Shown: positions 37,071 through 46,200, numbered from the stretch's first letter. The stretch is 64,000 bases of DNA from Arthrobacter sp. efr-133-TYG-118 (GCF_030209755.1 NZ_JARVRH010000012.1:306726-370725); one strand, 5' to 3'. The notes: generated from the letters alone by a model not told the origin. A program made the numbers and translations.

Positions 37071-38131
37071 GCTTCCACATCGACGCGACGGTCCGGGCCC
37101 GCAACCTGGACGTGTCATTGAGCCTCGGACAGGCGGAAACCGTGGCGATCCTCGGACCCAACGGGGCCGGAAAGTCGACGCTTCTTTCGGTCGCGGCGGG
37201 ACTCGTGCGGCCGGACGCCGGCTCTGCCCGACTAGGGGATCAGGTCCTCTTCAACCTCGACGGCGGCGGCCGGGTATGGACCCCTCCGCACCTTCGCGGC
37301 ACTGCACTGTTGGCCCAGGAACCGTTGCTGTTCCCGCACCTGAGCGTCCTGGAAAACGTGGCTTTCGGCCCGCGCAGCGCAGGCGCTTCCCGCGCGGAGT
37401 CGCGCGAAACTGCGCGGCACTGGCTCGCCGAAGTCGACGCTACGGAGTTCGCCGGGCGGAAGCCCGGGCAGTTGTCCGGGGGACAAGCCCAGCGTGTCGC
37501 GGTGGCCCGGGCGCTAGCGGCCAGTCCCGAGTTGCTCCTCCTTGACGAGCCGATGTCCGCGCTGGACATCCACGCCGCTCCGCACTTGCGCCGGCTCCTC
37601 AAACGGGTCCTGTCGGGACGTCGCGCCCTGATCATTACCCATGACGTCCTGGATGCGCTCATGCTCGCGGACCGCGTGATCGTCATGGAAAAGGGCAGGA
37701 TTGTGGAAGAAGGCGCCACCCGTGAGGTCTTCCGGCGTCCACGAAGCCAGTTCGCCGCAGGCCTGGCCGGCGTGAACCTCATGACGGGCACCGTCACGGA
37801 GGAGGGACTCAGGACTTTCGCCACAGCCGAGCTTCCCGGCCTGCACGTTGCGGGACACCTCGATGACGAAGCGGAACCGGGCCAGCCCGGCGTCGCCGCC
37901 TTCCCGCCGTCGGCCGTTTCCATCTTCCTGGATGCCGCCCACGGCAGTCCGCGCAACTCTTTCCCGGTTGCGATCACGGATCTTGAACCGCACGGGGATC
38001 ACATCAGGGTCAGGGCCGGCGATTTGGCAGCGGACATCACGCCCTCTGCCTCCGCCGAGCTGGGACTGGAACCCGGCTCCCGCGTCTACTTTGTGGTCAA
38101 GGCCACTGCGGTCCAGGTGTACGCGGCGTAG
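37067..38131 (+). CDS. modC: Molybdate ABC transporter ATP-binding protein
   Basis: A 354-residue ATPase with Walker [10 protein letters not shown], the signature [16 protein letters not shown] and Walker [15 protein letters not shown]-terminal Mop/TOBE region ([20 protein letters not shown]) binds oxyanion and can regulate transport. It overlaps modB by 4 nt. Together they need a periplasmic-type ModA encoded elsewhere. Confidence 0.9.
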   Translation: MSFHIDATVRARNLDVSLSLGQAETVAILGPNGAGKSTLLSVAAGLVRPDAGSARLGDQVLFNLDGGGRVWTPPHLRGTALLAQEPLLFPHLSVLENVAFGPRSAGASRAESRETARHWLAEVDATEFAGRKPGQLSGGQAQRVAVARALAASPELLLLDEPMSALDIHAAPHLRRLLKRVLSGRRALIITHDVLDALMLADRVIVMEKGRIVEEGATREVFRRPRSQFAAGLAGVNLMTGTVTEEGLRTFATAELPGLHVAGHLDDEAEPGQPGVAAFPPSAVSIFLDAAHGSPRNSFPVAITDLEPHGDHIRVRAGDLAADITPSASAELGLEPGSRVYFVVKATAVQVYAA

Positions 38132-38179
38132 CTTGGGCAGTCGCTGCGTCGGCTACCGCCCGCGCGGTACTGTGAACAG

Positions 38180-38935
38180 GTGCCTTCCGATCAAGAATCC
38201 CTGCCCGTCGTCGGCGCCCCCGACGCCTCCGACGCTGGAACCAGCGGTCCCCGGGGGCTTACTTTCGCCTACGTCCCCGGCGTGACGCCCGGGAAATGGA
38301 TCCGGCGCTGGGAGGAGCGCATGCCCGATGTTCCACTGCACTCGTTCATGTCCGACGACGGCGCGCAGTTGGAGGTTCTACGCGATGGTTCCGCCGATCT
38401 CAGCTTTGTGCGCTTGCCGGTGGATCGCGATGGACTCCACGTCATACCCCTCTACGAAGAGCAGCCTGTGGTCGTGGCCCCGAAGGGTCACGAAATCTCG
38501 GTGTTCGAAGAGGTGGCGCTGGAGGATCTCGCGGAGGAGAACTTCCTGGATGTCCCCGGGATGGGCGGGCCGGAGATGGCCATGCAGGTGGTGGCCTCGG
38601 GTGCCGGTCTCGTGATCCTGCCGATGTCCGTGGCCCGGCACTTCAACGTCAAGGACACCGTGGCGCGGCGCCTGACAGGGGCCGAAGGTACGCAGATCGC
38701 CCTTGCCTGGCCGAGCGACTCCACCAGCGAGGTCATCGAGGAATTCATTGGCATTGTCCGTGGCCGGACCGCGCAGAGCTCGAGGCAGCCTTCGGCACAG
38801 CAAGAGAAGCCCAAGAAGGCAACCAAGCCGGACCGGCGCGGCACGGGCGCGAAAAAGCCGGCGGTGGCTCAGCGCTATGCGCCGAATCCCGACAAAGGCC
38901 GGGGCAAGGGCTCCCGCAAGAAAGGAAAGCGCTAG
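38180..38935 (+). CDS. LysR-type substrate-binding-domain protein lacking HTH
   Basis: A 251-residue protein containing only the effector-binding half of a LysR regulator (LTFAYVPGVTPGKWIRRWEERMPDVPLHSFMSDD; DLSFVRLPVDRDGLHVIPLYEEQPVVVAPKGHEI; GLVILPMSVARHF). There is no N-terminal winged helix. The last 45 residues are strongly basic (KPKKATKPDRR; GKGSRKKGKR). The GTG at 38180 is the start. It may sense a small molecule and act through nucleic-acid or protein contacts. It is related in genomic context to the DUF5997-like gene. Confidence 0.82.
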   Translation: MPSDQESLPVVGAPDASDAGTSGPRGLTFAYVPGVTPGKWIRRWEERMPDVPLHSFMSDDGAQLEVLRDGSADLSFVRLPVDRDGLHVIPLYEEQPVVVAPKGHEISVFEEVALEDLAEENFLDVPGMGGPEMAMQVVASGAGLVILPMSVARHFNVKDTVARRLTGAEGTQIALAWPSDSTSEVIEEFIGIVRGRTAQSSRQPSAQQEKPKKATKPDRRGTGAKKPAVAQRYAPNPDKGRGKGSRKKGKR

Positions 38936-38938
38936 GCC

Positions 38939-39559
38939 ATGGGACTTGGAGCGAAACCGACCATCCGGGACGTCGCCAAGAGCGCCGGCGTTTCCCTCAC
39001 TACCGTGTCTTATGTCTTGTCCGGGCGCCTCGGTGGCACCACCCGCATCAGCGAAGCGACACAAGGGCGTGTCCAGGCCGCGGCCAAGGAACTGGGTTAC
39101 GTACCGAATCAGGCGGCCCGCGGAATGCGCCGCGGCAAGACCGACCTTGTGGCGATTGCGATTGGCGACCTGGAATGGCCGTGGGACCGGGCCTTGGCAA
39201 CGGTCGCCGCACGCATTTTGCCCCAGCACGGCTACCAGCCCGTGATCCTCATCGGCGAAGGATGGCGGCGGTTCATGCTCTCCGGCGGTGCTGACGGCGC
39301 TATCATCGGTGCCCTTCCGCCCGGCACCCTCCTCGACCTCACGGTGGGCGAGCTGGCCCGGCGCGGAGTAGCCCAAGTCATCATTTCGGACACCATGCAG
39401 CCTGCCGGGTTCGATGTCCTGGCACCTGGATCCGCGGGCGGGACCCCGGAACCGGAAGCCCTCGAAGGAGCCATCACCCTGCTTCTGGACCGGCTGGCAG
39501 GCCGCACCATTGGCGCGGGAACAACCAAGGCCGCGCCTTGGGAGTTCAAGACTCCGTAG
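38939..39559 (+). CDS. LacI-family regulator with shortened effector domain
   Basis: A 206-residue protein, far shorter than the usual 330-350. The LacI helix-turn-helix and hinge are complete (TIRDVAKSAGVSLTTVSYVL; ELGYVPNQAARGMRRGKTDLVAI). Only parts of the periplasmic-binding-protein fold follow (GGADGAIIGALPP; GVAQVIISDTM; ALEGAITLLLDRLAGR), so most of the middle of the ligand domain is missing. It starts 3 nt after the LysR-like gene, implying cotranscription. It may be a minimal DNA-binding protein rather than a decayed gene, because the ends of the fold are retained. Confidence 0.8.
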   Translation: MGLGAKPTIRDVAKSAGVSLTTVSYVLSGRLGGTTRISEATQGRVQAAAKELGYVPNQAARGMRRGKTDLVAIAIGDLEWPWDRALATVAARILPQHGYQPVILIGEGWRRFMLSGGADGAIIGALPPGTLLDLTVGELARRGVAQVIISDTMQPAGFDVLAPGSAGGTPEPEALEGAITLLLDRLAGRTIGAGTTKAAPWEFKTP

Positions 39560-39562
39560 CTA

Positions 39563-40549
39563 TCAGCTCTCCTTGAGCGGCTTCCGGGCCAGCCAGGCCG
39601 CGACAATGGCACCGGAAACGTTGTGCCACAGCGAGAAAACGGCCGACGGCAACGCTGCCAGCGGCGTGAAATGCGCGGTCGCGAGGGTGGCGGCAAGACC
39701 GGAATTCTGCATGCCAACCTCGAACGCGAGGGCCCGGCGTGCCTTGTCATCGAGGCGGCCCAGCTTGCCCGCCAGATAGCCCAGGCCGAGGCCGAAGCCA
39801 TTGTGGAGCACCACGGCGAGGAACACGATGCCGCCCGCGGCAACGATCTTGCTGGCGCTGCCCGCCACCACCACGGCGACGATCAGTGAGATCACGACTG
39901 CGGATGCCCAGGGAAGTGCCGGTAGCACCTTGCCGACGAGCTTCTTGAGGAAGAGCCGAGCCGCCAGCCCTCCGATGACCGGGAGGAGGACTGTCTTGAC
40001 GATGTCGAAGACCATGGAGCCGGCATCGATGTTCAGGAATGATCCCGCCAGGAAAAACACCAACAAAGGGGTCACAATCGGGGCAATGAGGGTGGAAACG
40101 GAGGCGACGGCCACGGACAGGGCAACATCGCCCTTGGCCAGGAAGGCCATCACGTTGGACGCAGTGCCTGACGGTGCGCAGCCCACCAGAATCAGGCCCA
40201 CCGCCAGTTGGGGTTCCAGGTTGAGCGCGACGGCGATCAGCCAACCCGCACCCGGCATGATCACGTAATGAGCCACGATGCCCAGAACCACGGCCCACGG
40301 GCGCTTGGCCACCGATGCGAAGTCCGGAGGAGTGAGGGTCAGGCCCATGCAGAACATGATGATGCCCAGCAAGTACGGCACACCGGGTGCCAGCGGCTTG
40401 AAGGCATCAGGAAGCAGGAAGCCGGCCACTCCGGCGAGGACTACGAGGAGGGGAAAGACCGTGACTGCGATCCGGGCGATTTTGGCCTCAGCGGCCAGTG
40501 CCGGATTCAGGACGGGGGCTTCGACGGGGTTGGTTGTTGCCTCAAGCAT
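39563..40549 (-). CDS. Bile acid:sodium symporter (BASS) family transporter
   Basis: A 328-residue protein with about nine to ten spans. BASS signatures are MFCMGLTLTPPDF, VGCAPSGTASNVMAFLAKGDVALS and EVGMQNSGLAATLA, with the crossover-helix Asn and Gly residues. Bacterial members move organic acids such as pantoate or 2-keto acids with Na+. The substrate is unknown. Its 3' end is 3 nt from the end of the convergent LacI gene. Confidence 0.9.
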   Translation of the reverse strand: MLEATTNPVEAPVLNPALAAEAKIARIAVTVFPLLVVLAGVAGFLLPDAFKPLAPGVPYLLGIIMFCMGLTLTPPDFASVAKRPWAVVLGIVAHYVIMPGAGWLIAVALNLEPQLAVGLILVGCAPSGTASNVMAFLAKGDVALSVAVASVSTLIAPIVTPLLVFFLAGSFLNIDAGSMVFDIVKTVLLPVIGGLAARLFLKKLVGKVLPALPWASAVVISLIVAVVVAGSASKIVAAGGIVFLAVVLHNGFGLGLGYLAGKLGRLDDKARRALAFEVGMQNSGLAATLATAHFTPLAALPSAVFSLWHNVSGAIVAAWLARKPLKES

Positions 40550-40634
40550 CCTTCTATCGTGGCACCGCGGTTGAACATGCGCCCAATCCGTGACCCGGCT
40601 CGGGCGAATATGTCAGATGACCGTCGTTTCCAGA

Positions 40635-40700
40635 CCCAACTCACCCGCACTAAGTGTCGTTTTGGCGGCTCATAACGACAACAACTGCGAGCTGGTTGGG
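40635..40700. repeat. Fold-back element with CCCAAC/GTTGGG ends after sulP
   Basis: CCCAAC (40635-40640) and GTTGGG (40695-40700) form the ends. TGTCGTTTT (40655-40663) and ATAACGACA (40672-40680) pair with one mismatch. It starts 10 nt downstream of the sulP stop codon on the minus strand and lies before the BASS gene. It shares GGCTCATAACGACAACAAC with the element at 27546-27563. Confidence 0.7.
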
Positions 40701-40710
40701 GCCAGGGACG

Positions 40711-42210
40711 TTAGCCTGCGTTCAGCTTGCCCGCGAGCCGCTCGCGCATCCGTACGCTCGCCGCGTTGAGGCCTATCAGCTCCACCTCCCGGCCGTGCCT
40801 GCGGTATTTCTCGGTAACGGAATCCAGTACGGCAACGGTGGAAGCATCCCAAATATGCGAGGAGTGCAGGTCGATGACCACGCGGTCGATTCCCTCCGAG
40901 GAATCCTTCGCATAGTCGAACTGCGTGTAGAGGTCGTTGGAGGAGGCGAAGAACAACTCGCCGTCCACGGTGTAGCTCGCCACGGTCCGGCCGTTGAGCT
41001 CGACTTCGCTCCGCTCCACGGTGGCGAAATGGGCCACCCGGCGGGCAAACAGCACCATGGCCGTGAGGACGCCGGCTCCTACCCCGATGGCAAGGTTGTG
41101 CGTGGCCACCACCACAATCACGGTCATGAGCATGACGCCCGTCTCGGACTTCGGGAGTCGCCTCAGCGTCGATGGCCGGATGGAATGCCAGTCAAAGGTG
41201 ATGAGGGAAACGAAGATCATCACAGCCACCAGAGCGGCCATGGGAATCATGCCGACCACGTCCCCGAGTACCACCACGAGCACCAGCAGGAACGCTCCGG
41301 CCAGGAACGTCGACAGCCGGCTGCGGGCACCAGAACCCTTGACGTTGATCATGGTTTGTCCGATCACTGCGCAGCCACCCAGCCCACCCAGGAAACCAGT
41401 CACGATGTTGGCAACGCCTTGGCCCCAGGAAACCCGGGTCTTGTTGGAACGGGTGTCCGTGATATCGTCCACGAGCTTGGCCGTCAAGAGGGACTCCAGC
41501 AGGCCCACCAGCGCCATCGACAAGGCGAACGGGGCAATCGTCTGGAACGTCTCCCAGGTCAAAGGCACGTTGGGCAGAAAGAAACCGGGAAGGCTGTTGG
41601 GGAGTTCGCCCTTGTCGTGCACCGTGGGGATGCGAAACCCGGCCAGCGCCGTGACGACGGTGAGGGCGACGACCGCCACCAACGGCGCGGGCACCGCCGC
41701 CGTGATTCTGGGCAAACCGAAGACGATCAGCAGACCGACGGCCACAATCGGGTAGACCATCCAGGGAACGCCGATCAGCTCGGGCAACTGGGCCATGAAC
41801 ACCAGAATGGCCAAGGCGTTCACGAATCCGATCATCACCGAACGCGGAATGAAGCGCATGAGCCGCGTGACACCGAGGACCGCCAGGACGATTTGGAAGA
41901 CCCCGGCCAGGATGACCGTGGCAATCAAGTAGTTGAGCCCGTGATCCTTCATGACCGGGGCAATCACGAGCGCGACGGCGCCCGTGGCCGCGGAAATCAT
42001 GGCGGGACGACCACCCACGATCGCCGTAGTGACTCCCATGGTGAAAGAGGCGAAGAGCCCGATCCGAGGATCCACGCCGGCGATCACGGAGAACGCGATG
42101 GCCTCTGGAATGAGTGCAAGCGCCACGACCAAGCCGGCCAATGCTTCCGTCTTGAGCCTGCGGGGCGAGCACAGGGTGAAACGGAGGGACTGAAGCTGCT
42201 CGGGTGTCAT
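40711..42210 (-). CDS. SulP-family inorganic anion transporter with STAS domain
   Basis: A 499-residue transporter with a SulP core (EALAGLVVALALIPEAIAFS, GRPAMISAATGAVALV, FLGGLGGCAVIGQTMINVKG) of about 12-14 spans. A C-terminal STAS domain (about 385-495) ends in VVIDLHSSHIWDASTVAVLD. SulP proteins carry sulfate, bicarbonate or dicarboxylates; the substrate is not determined. The start lies 6 nt after the RelA/SpoT-domain gene, so both are likely on one transcript. Confidence 0.92.
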   Translation of the reverse strand: MTPEQLQSLRFTLCSPRRLKTEALAGLVVALALIPEAIAFSVIAGVDPRIGLFASFTMGVTTAIVGGRPAMISAATGAVALVIAPVMKDHGLNYLIATVILAGVFQIVLAVLGVTRLMRFIPRSVMIGFVNALAILVFMAQLPELIGVPWMVYPIVAVGLLIVFGLPRITAAVPAPLVAVVALTVVTALAGFRIPTVHDKGELPNSLPGFFLPNVPLTWETFQTIAPFALSMALVGLLESLLTAKLVDDITDTRSNKTRVSWGQGVANIVTGFLGGLGGCAVIGQTMINVKGSGARSRLSTFLAGAFLLVLVVVLGDVVGMIPMAALVAVMIFVSLITFDWHSIRPSTLRRLPKSETGVMLMTVIVVVATHNLAIGVGAGVLTAMVLFARRVAHFATVERSEVELNGRTVASYTVDGELFFASSNDLYTQFDYAKDSSEGIDRVVIDLHSSHIWDASTVAVLDSVTEKYRRHGREVELIGLNAASVRMRERLAGKLNAG

Positions 42211-42216
42211 GGGTCC

Positions 42217-43320
42217 TTAGCTATTGGTCAGGCGGTACCGCTCAATCTGCTTGAGACGCCGCTGGAGGCTGTCCCGCCGGGGGTGGGGGACGACGTCGGG
42301 CGCCTCAGCAGTGAGGTCGATGTGTTCAGTGCCGTACTGCCACAGCAGGAGGTCATCCAGGAGGCGGTCCGGTCCAGGGGAGTAACGGTGGTCCAGGGCT
42401 TTGCGGACCTCGGTGATCCGGTTGGCGCTGAGGAGCCCGGCGAGTTCCACGGTCTTGTTCAGTCCGTGGGCCGCAAGAAGCTCGGCAGCCCAACCCCAGT
42501 CGTCATCAACTTTACGGTCAACGTGCGGAAGCAGCGTCCGCCAAACGTCACGCACACGATTGGGGGTGAGGGGCATGGAACCTTCACCATCGAGATCCCA
42601 GTAGCCGCGGACTTCCTCGTAGCGTTCGTGGAGGTCGGCGAAGGCGCTCTCCACGGTTTCCAGCATTGCCGCCGTGGCGGTGAACTGGCGGTCGAAATGC
42701 GGCGTCCAGGCGCGCGGATCCTCGGCCTTGAAGCGGATGTCGTGTTCGATCTCGCTCCAGGCGTGCGCAAAAACCGTACGGATCTGGCATTCGAAGAAGT
42801 AGCTGCCATTCGGCGGAATGTCCGGATTGAAGACCTGTTGGTACGCCTTCACGGACTCGTTCTGGATGGTGCGGAGGATAAGGTGGCGGCTCGAGTATCC
42901 GTAGGTGCCGGACTCGATGGAGCCGATGTCCTTCTCAAGGTCGCCGCGGCAATCGAAAAGCTGGCGCTGGCGTTTGATCAGGTTGGCAACCGCGGCGTTC
43001 TCGGCCGGAAGCTTGGTGATGACGCGCAGCCCCACCATGTCGTTCAGGGTCCGGAACGGGTCCGGGAACTTCAGGACCCGCGGACCCCCCTCCAAGGGCA
43101 CCTCGGTGCGGGAAATCTTTTCCCGGAAAGATTCGACCGTCTTGGTGCGTCCCGTGACGAAGAGGGGCACGGACTCGCTGTTCTTGAGCATGTCCCGCAG
43201 GGTCAACAGGACGTCGCGGGTGACGAGTTTCAGGGCAGGACGGACGCGCTCGTAAAGCTCCACGTTCGCCTGTACTGATTCGCGCAGCTGAGGATCCAAG
43301 CTGTCCCAATTGCTAGCCAT
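42217..43320 (-). CDS. RelA/SpoT-domain nucleotide pyrophosphokinase-like protein
   Basis: A 367-residue protein. Residues about 25-220 carry a RelA_SpoT synthetase fold: FVTGRTKTVESFREKI, LNDMVGLRVITKLP, GTYGYSSRHLIL and FECQIRTVFAHAWSEIEHDIRFK. There is no hydrolase, TGS or ACT domain, so it resembles a small alarmone synthetase with a C-terminal extension of about 140 residues of no recognised family. It could make (p)ppGpp or, like toxic relatives, modify another substrate such as tRNA. No antitoxin-like gene adjoins; the cotranscribed neighbour is a SulP transporter. Confidence 0.85.
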   Translation of the reverse strand: MASNWDSLDPQLRESVQANVELYERVRPALKLVTRDVLLTLRDMLKNSESVPLFVTGRTKTVESFREKISRTEVPLEGGPRVLKFPDPFRTLNDMVGLRVITKLPAENAAVANLIKRQRQLFDCRGDLEKDIGSIESGTYGYSSRHLILRTIQNESVKAYQQVFNPDIPPNGSYFFECQIRTVFAHAWSEIEHDIRFKAEDPRAWTPHFDRQFTATAAMLETVESAFADLHERYEEVRGYWDLDGEGSMPLTPNRVRDVWRTLLPHVDRKVDDDWGWAAELLAAHGLNKTVELAGLLSANRITEVRKALDHRYSPGPDRLLDDLLLWQYGTEHIDLTAEAPDVVPHPRRDSLQRRLKQIERYRLTNS

Positions 43321-43374
43321 GCCTCCAGCTTACGGGGGAGGGCCGACAGTGAAGCGGAGCCGGACCCGCTGGCG

Positions 43375-43650
43375 TTATCGCTGCGACACCTGGAAGCAGG
43401 CAACATCGTATTGGGAAGTGGGGGAGTAGTTCTGTCCTCCCACGCCGCCGTTGAGGCTGTTGATGCCCGGCTCGTTGAAGGGCGATCCCGGGCTGTTGGC
43501 GGCGTTGCCGGGCGTGTTCGGTTCGAGGGATTGACAGGACTGATTAGGCTTTCCAGTTCCAGGCGGATTTGCGGCCGAAGCCGGCGAAGCCACAGCCAGC
43601 ACGCTCAAAGTCAATGCCACAAGAACCGACGCGGAGATACGACGGATCAT
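43375..43650 (-). CDS. Small secreted protein
   Basis: A 91-residue protein with a clear signal peptide (MIRRISASVLVALTLSVLAV) cleaved after ASPASA. The mature part is rich in Pro, Gly, Asn and Ser and has two Cys that could form a disulfide (NQSCQSLEPN; DVACFQV). The ATG at 43650 has an excellent SD (GGAGGTGA), so the longer start is rejected. Function unknown. Confidence 0.8.
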   Translation of the reverse strand: MIRRISASVLVALTLSVLAVASPASAANPPGTGKPNQSCQSLEPNTPGNAANSPGSPFNEPGINSLNGGVGGQNYSPTSQYDVACFQVSQR

Positions 43651-43831
43651 TGAAATCACCTCCGGGTGTAGAAGCGTTCCCGCAAAAATACGGGAATGAA
43701 GCGAGGGTAGCGCTTCACCCCTGAGGGTACGCTCGGGCAGTGGCTTCAGGAAGGCTCCGCGTTGACCCTCAGACCATTGCTCCCGCTCCGCGGCGCTCCT
43801 CCGCGATAGGCTCGGCACAAAGGAGGACACG

Positions 43832-44641
43832 ATGAAGCGGCACAAGTACTACTACGGCCAGCACTCCAGCCAATGGGGCGAGCTGTTCGTACCAGATTCG
43901 CTGCAGCCACACCGCACTCGACCCGACGGCGTGGTGGTGGTGATCCACGGGGGCTATTGGCGCTCCCAGTACGGTGCGGAACTCGGTGAGCCGATTGCCA
44001 GGGACCTCGCTGCGCACGGAATAGCTGCCTGGAACCTTGAATACCGGAGGGCAGGAAACGGTGGCGGCTGGCCGCATACGTTCGAAGATGTCCTCGACGG
44101 GATCGACCATCTGGGCGAGATTGCCGGCAAGCATGAACTCAATCTGAACAAAGTGGTGGCACTGGGACACTCTGCAGGCGGCCATCTCGCGGTCTGGGCA
44201 GCGGGGCGGGAAAAGCTCTCCAAGATCGGTGCCCCCGACGCCGACCGGCAGCTCCATCGGCATGACAACGGCGCGGCAGTGCGGCTGACCGGCGTCGTGA
44301 GCCAATCCGGACTGCTGAACCTGGCGGACGCTGAGCGGCTCAACCTGAGCAACGGCGCCGTTGACAACCTCATGGGTGGCGACTCGGTGAGATACCCCAA
44401 ACGGCATATCTATGCGGACCCCATGAGGTCGCTGCCTATCGCCGTTCCGGTCTTCGCGGTCCACGCTGCGTCGGACGAGGATGTCCCGTGCAGCCAGTCC
44501 GAGGCTTATGTTGCCGCAGCCACCGCTTCCGGCGGAGCGGCCCAGTTCCTCAAGGTGCCCGGCGACCATTTCGACCTGATCGACCCCAGGGCCGTTGCGT
44601 ACAAGAAGTGCAGGGAGTTGGTGCAGCGGCTGCTGGTGTGA
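43832..44641 (+). CDS. Alpha/beta hydrolase, kynurenine-formamidase-like
   Basis: A 269-residue hydrolase. The oxyanion motif VIHGGYWRSQYG has the HGGYW form typical of arylformamidases. The nucleophile elbow is GHSAGGHLA, and the distal acid and His occur in HAASDEDVP and GDHFDLIDP. It would hydrolyse an ester or N-formyl amide such as N-formylkynurenine. No other kynurenine genes are nearby, so the substrate is open. Confidence 0.85.
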   Translation: MKRHKYYYGQHSSQWGELFVPDSLQPHRTRPDGVVVVIHGGYWRSQYGAELGEPIARDLAAHGIAAWNLEYRRAGNGGGWPHTFEDVLDGIDHLGEIAGKHELNLNKVVALGHSAGGHLAVWAAGREKLSKIGAPDADRQLHRHDNGAAVRLTGVVSQSGLLNLADAERLNLSNGAVDNLMGGDSVRYPKRHIYADPMRSLPIAVPVFAVHAASDEDVPCSQSEAYVAAATASGGAAQFLKVPGDHFDLIDPRAVAYKKCRELVQRLLV

Positions 44642-44710
44642 CGGATTGCTGACAAAATCACCGGCTGTGATCGCAAGACGCACACCACATCCGCGTGGCA
44701 GAGTTGTCCC

Positions 44711-45679
44711 ATGCTGACAGTCATAGGTGAAGCGCTGGTTGATGTCGTCCAGCGTTCTTCGGGAGTCGACGCCCACGTGGGCGGAAGTCCGCTCAACGTT
44801 GCCGTGGGTCTGGCCAGGCTGGACCATGCTGTCCAGTTCATTGGCCGTTTCGGCAAGGACGCCTACGGGGAATCGATAGCGGCGCATCTGCGCTCCAGTT
44901 CCGTCATGGTTCCGCTACCGCCGGACGAGAGTCCCACCAGCGTGGCCACCGCCCTGATCGACGACGACGGCGCTGCCAGCTACATCTTCGACCTCGCCTG
45001 GGAGCTTCCCGGCCTCGCAGCGCGCCTCCCCTTCATGCTTCAGGGGACATCACTCTTGCACACGGGCTCGATTGCCACAATGTTGGAGCCGGGCGCAGCG
45101 GATGTCCTTGCCGCCGTCGAGCATGCCCATCCGAATGCGACCGTTAGCTTCGATCCCAACTGCCGGCCCAGCATCATCAAGGATCGTGACTATGCGCGAG
45201 CCCAAGTGGAGCGTTTCGTGGCGCTTGCCGACGTGGTCAAGGCATCCGACGAGGACCTTGAGTGGCTCTACCCCGGCGTCGACGTCTTGGAATCGGCCCG
45301 GCGCTGGCTGGCCCTGGGCGGCAGTGGGGGACCCGCCGTCGTGGTCGTCACGCGAGGCGCGGACGGCCCGTGGGGCGTCACGGCCGCGGGCGAGGCCCAG
45401 GCGGACGCCCCGAAGGTAGAGGTGGCGGATACGGTGGGTGCGGGCGATTCCTTCATGGCCGCGCTGCTCTCGGGGATCGTTGATCGCGGACTGGCAGGGG
45501 CCCAAAACCGGGAAGAGCTGCACGCCATGCCCGCCGAAGTGCTTGAAGGGATCCTCAACCATGCGGCGCGCGCCGCGGCAATTACGGTTTCCCGGCCGGG
45601 CGCGAACCCGCCCACCCGGGCCGAACTCAACGCCTTGGGCGTCCCGGAGTCCGGGGCAGGCGTCGAAAGGCAGCCATGA
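44711..45679 (+). CDS. PfkB-family carbohydrate kinase (fructokinase-like)
   Basis: A 322-residue kinase. The N-terminal motif is GGSPLNVAVGLARL and the C-terminal anion hole and catalytic base are VADTVGAGDSFMAALLSG. SFDPNCRPSIIKD and VVKASDEDLEWLYP fit fructokinases, but ribokinase-like sugars are possible. It overlaps the next gene by ATGA. Confidence 0.9.
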   Translation: MLTVIGEALVDVVQRSSGVDAHVGGSPLNVAVGLARLDHAVQFIGRFGKDAYGESIAAHLRSSSVMVPLPPDESPTSVATALIDDDGAASYIFDLAWELPGLAARLPFMLQGTSLLHTGSIATMLEPGAADVLAAVEHAHPNATVSFDPNCRPSIIKDRDYARAQVERFVALADVVKASDEDLEWLYPGVDVLESARRWLALGGSGGPAVVVVTRGADGPWGVTAAGEAQADAPKVEVADTVGAGDSFMAALLSGIVDRGLAGAQNREELHAMPAEVLEGILNHAARAAAITVSRPGANPPTRAELNALGVPESGAGVERQP

Positions 45680-46200
45680 GCTACGCCGATCTTCCACAGG
45701 TCCCATCCTTCGACGTCACCAGCAAGTCGCTCAAAGATGGTGACGTACTCAGCAGCGCGCAGACCAGCAAGCGCTTCGGCGTGGCGGGCGGCAAGGACGA
45801 ATCCCCGGAACTGAGCTGGAATGGAGCCCCGGCGGGAACCAAGGGCTACGTCGTCACCGTCTTCGACCCCGATGCACCCAGGGCCGGTGGCTACTGGCAC
45901 TGGGCCGTGGTCAACATACCCGCCGGGACGAACTCCTTACCGGCCGGCGCCGGCGTTCAGGGCGGCTCGCACTTGCCCGCGGGCGCGTTTCAACTAAAGA
46001 ACGACGGCGGGTTCCCCGGTTACCTGGGTGCGGCGCCTCCGCCTGGGCATGGCCCACACCGGTACATCGTGGCCGTGCACGCCGTCGACGTCGAAGAGCT
46101 GGGTCTCGACGCCGGTGCCCCCACGGAGGTGCTCGTCCGCAAGCTGGCAGCCCACACGCTGGGCCGCGCCGTCATCACGGGCCGCTTCGAGCGGCGCTAG
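45676..46200 (+). CDS. YbhB/YbcL-family PEBP protein
   Basis: A 174-residue phosphatidylethanolamine-binding-like protein (Raf-kinase-inhibitor-like in bacteria). It has SPELSWNGAPAGTKGYVVTVFDPDAP, the ligand-site loop GYWHWAVVNIP and GYLGAAPPPGHGPHRYIVAVHA. The biochemical role of bacterial members is poorly known. It is cotranscribed with the PfkB kinase. Confidence 0.9.
   Translation: MSYADLPQVPSFDVTSKSLKDGDVLSSAQTSKRFGVAGGKDESPELSWNGAPAGTKGYVVTVFDPDAPRAGGYWHWAVVNIPAGTNSLPAGAGVQGGSHLPAGAFQLKNDGGFPGYLGAAPPPGHGPHRYIVAVHAVDVEELGLDAGAPTEVLVRKLAAHTLGRAVITGRFERR

Noticed and set aside
38939..39559. Pseudogene call for the short LacI protein
   Set aside because: No frameshift or premature stop is visible, and both ends of the effector fold are kept, so an intact short protein is more likely.
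40654..43278. 874-codon plus-strand open frame across sulP and the RelA-like gene
   Set aside because: Antisense to two well-supported genes; His/Gly/Arg-rich composition and no recognisable domain.
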